Part shown: piece by piece, positions 63,099 through 64,000 of the stretch
Numbering within the stretch: the first letter of the stretch is position 1
Layout of the letters: each line of letters begins with the position of its first letter
Assembly: GCF_024679245.1 (NCBI RefSeq)
Contig: NC_090180.1
Coordinates: forward strand, 12,747,507 to 12,811,506
Direction of reading: 5' to 3'
Source: Pseudorasbora parva
Lineage: Eukaryota; Chordata; Actinopteri; Cypriniformes; Gobionidae
DNA: 64,000 nucleotides
Notes under the pieces: generated by a model
The model's database searches: none
Seen by the model: only the letters and a program-made list of their open reading frames with translations
Told to the model about the DNA's origin: nothing
Position numbers and translations under genes: made by a program

Positions 63099-63580
63099 AG
63101 GGTTGCCAAGTTTTTACAACAAAACCCGCCAACTACTAGCCCTAAACAATAGCTTCTCGTGGGGTTCTCCGTGGGAAAAATGGTGTTTGGGGGGTAAAAT
63201 GTGTGTTATTTTGGCAAGGTTGCCTGCTAAAATTCGCACTTATGGGTCTATATCACATAATAGACGCTGCCTTCAACCCTTGGACATAGTTACATAACCG
63301 CGGAAAAAAACGCGTACTTGGCAACACAGTGCATTTGAGCTCTGTCTGTTGACATTTGACAATGCGTCACTTCGTTGCTCTGATTGGTTTGCTCCATAGG
63401 GCTGCAATTATGAGGCGTGTTTCATCCGAACCAGGAAAGACATCAATTGGATAGACCTATAAAGGTCTCTCCAATTGATGTCTTTCCTGGTTCGGTTGAA
63501 ACACGCCTCATAATCACAGCCCAATGGAGCGGTTTCAGACTCATATTCTGACTAGAATTGAGTATGACCACGTCAGGCTA
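63099..63580 (-). mobile_element. TAGCCTGAC-ended element, family E, copy 2 with an internal inverted duplication
   Basis: Reverse copy of 42608-42990, ending (on the + strand) ACCACGTCAGGCTA at 63580. Shared blocks: AACTACTAGCCCTAAACAAT, TTGGCAAGGTTGCCTGCTAA, TGACATTTGACAATGCGTC. Compared with copy 1 it contains an additional mirrored arm at 63391-63460. Confidence 0.7.
63391..63530. repeat. 140-bp near-perfect palindrome
   Basis: GCTCCATAGGGCTGCAATTA ... ATCAATTGGATAGACC is mirrored by GGTCTCTCCAATTGAT ... AATCACAGCCCAATGGAGC. The arms are about 68 bp with only a few mismatches around TATAAA. Confidence 0.9.
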
Positions 63581-63792
63581 ACTGTAGTGAGATGGACTTT
63601 GTAACGACGTCTTTAGTGCCTTTTATGAGTCTTGAGAGAGGAAATGACATTGGTGTCAATGAAGGCCTTTCTGAGCCATCGGAAATCTTCGTTTATGTTC
63701 CGAAGATGAACGGAGGTCTTACGGGTGTCAAACGACATTAGGGTAAGTAATTATTGAGAGAATTTTCATTTTTGGGTAAACTAACCCTTTAA

Positions 63793-64000
63793 GGGATACA
63801 ACTATGGGCACTGGGCCATAGCCTACCTGTCAAGTATCCCATTTTGGCCGTGACAGTCCCATATTTTACCATACTTTCCCACCGTCCTCCCGTATTAGTG
63901 TTTTCCTGTAAATATCCCGTATTTTAACCTGCGTTATTAAAAAAGAATAATACCGGAGGGAAAAAAACAAAAACATTTCCAGTCTGAGCTCTGTAACTAA
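63793..64000. other. Repeat-like sequence at the window edge
   Basis: Contains TAGCCTACCTGTCAAGTATC and several repeats of CCCGTATT/CCCATATT. It resembles a transposon end, but is cut by the end of the window. Confidence 0.35.

Larger units (their letters stand above)
62355..63788. mobile_element. Fold-back element, TTAA type, with nested insertions
   Basis: The left arm 62355-62525 (TTACCCTAATGTCGTTCGACA, in parts; AAGACCCATAAAAGGCACTA) pairs with 63590-63770 (TAGTGCCTTTTATGAGTCTT; GTCAAACGACATTAGGGTAA). The right end GTAAACTAACCCT is followed by TTAA (63789-63792); the left terminus has lost about 35 bases. Nested inside are a family E element and a smaller hairpin. Confidence 0.75.

Overview
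The window looks like genomic DNA from a teleost fish, probably a cyprinid (zebrafish/carp group). The grounds are one intron-containing vertebrate gene, AT-rich non-coding DNA, long (CA)n, (TA)n and (GAGT)n microsatellites, and dense fish-type transposons (Tc1/mariner, hAT, L2-like LINE, TTAA-flanked fold-back MITEs). The species assignment is inference. I see no bacterial features, CRISPR array or rRNA.

Only one gene is convincingly intact: a pancreatic-type alpha-amylase on the + strand, 10997-15902. It has ten exons, all introns GT-AG, and an uninterrupted 512-residue product with a 15-residue signal peptide. The catalytic triad, chloride-binding and calcium-binding residues and all five expected disulfides are present. 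A TATA box, an inverted CCAAT box and a PTF1-like bipartite site precede it; a poly(A) signal follows 13 bases after the stop. About 4 kb upstream, on the opposite strand, a 76-bp relic matches the intron 9/exon 10 junction of this gene, which suggests a decayed inverted amylase copy.

The rest is intergenic DNA built largely of nested transposons whose order of insertion can be read from target duplications. 1-10.9 kb holds GGGGAC-type repeats, two copies of a TAGCCT-ended element with 9-bp target duplications, and TTAA-flanked elements. Amylase intron 5 (2.26 kb) contains the 3' end of a LINE interrupted by two smaller elements. 16-22 kb holds hAT-like ends and microsatellites. 23.15-25.5 kb is a Tc1-like element inside a mariner/Tc1-like transposase relic. 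27.5-28.6 kb is a 1-kb repeat carrying a (CA)n tract. 30.4-35.6 kb holds a THAP-like fragment and an hAT element with a BED-finger relic inserted into a fold-back MITE. 37.5-40.8 kb holds a nested MITE, a tRNA-like tandem repeat and a 740-bp fold-back. 42-48 kb holds further MITEs and two Tc1 transposase tails. 50.8-52.4 kb is a clean hAT insertion with a perfect 8-bp duplication. 55.9-60.2 kb holds an L2-like LINE relic (esterase ORF1 plus endonuclease), a tRNA-like repeat and a Harbinger-like element nested in an hAT element. 62.3-63.8 kb is a fold-back element with another palindrome inside it.

Between these lie several non-repetitive, more GC-balanced stretches (26.1-26.45, 36.7-37.1, 48.55-49.08, 50.2-50.52, 60.44-61.08 kb) that could be conserved regulatory DNA. 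That cannot be tested without comparison to other genomes. I found no evidence for a new enzymatic or defence system; the most unusual signals are transposon structures.
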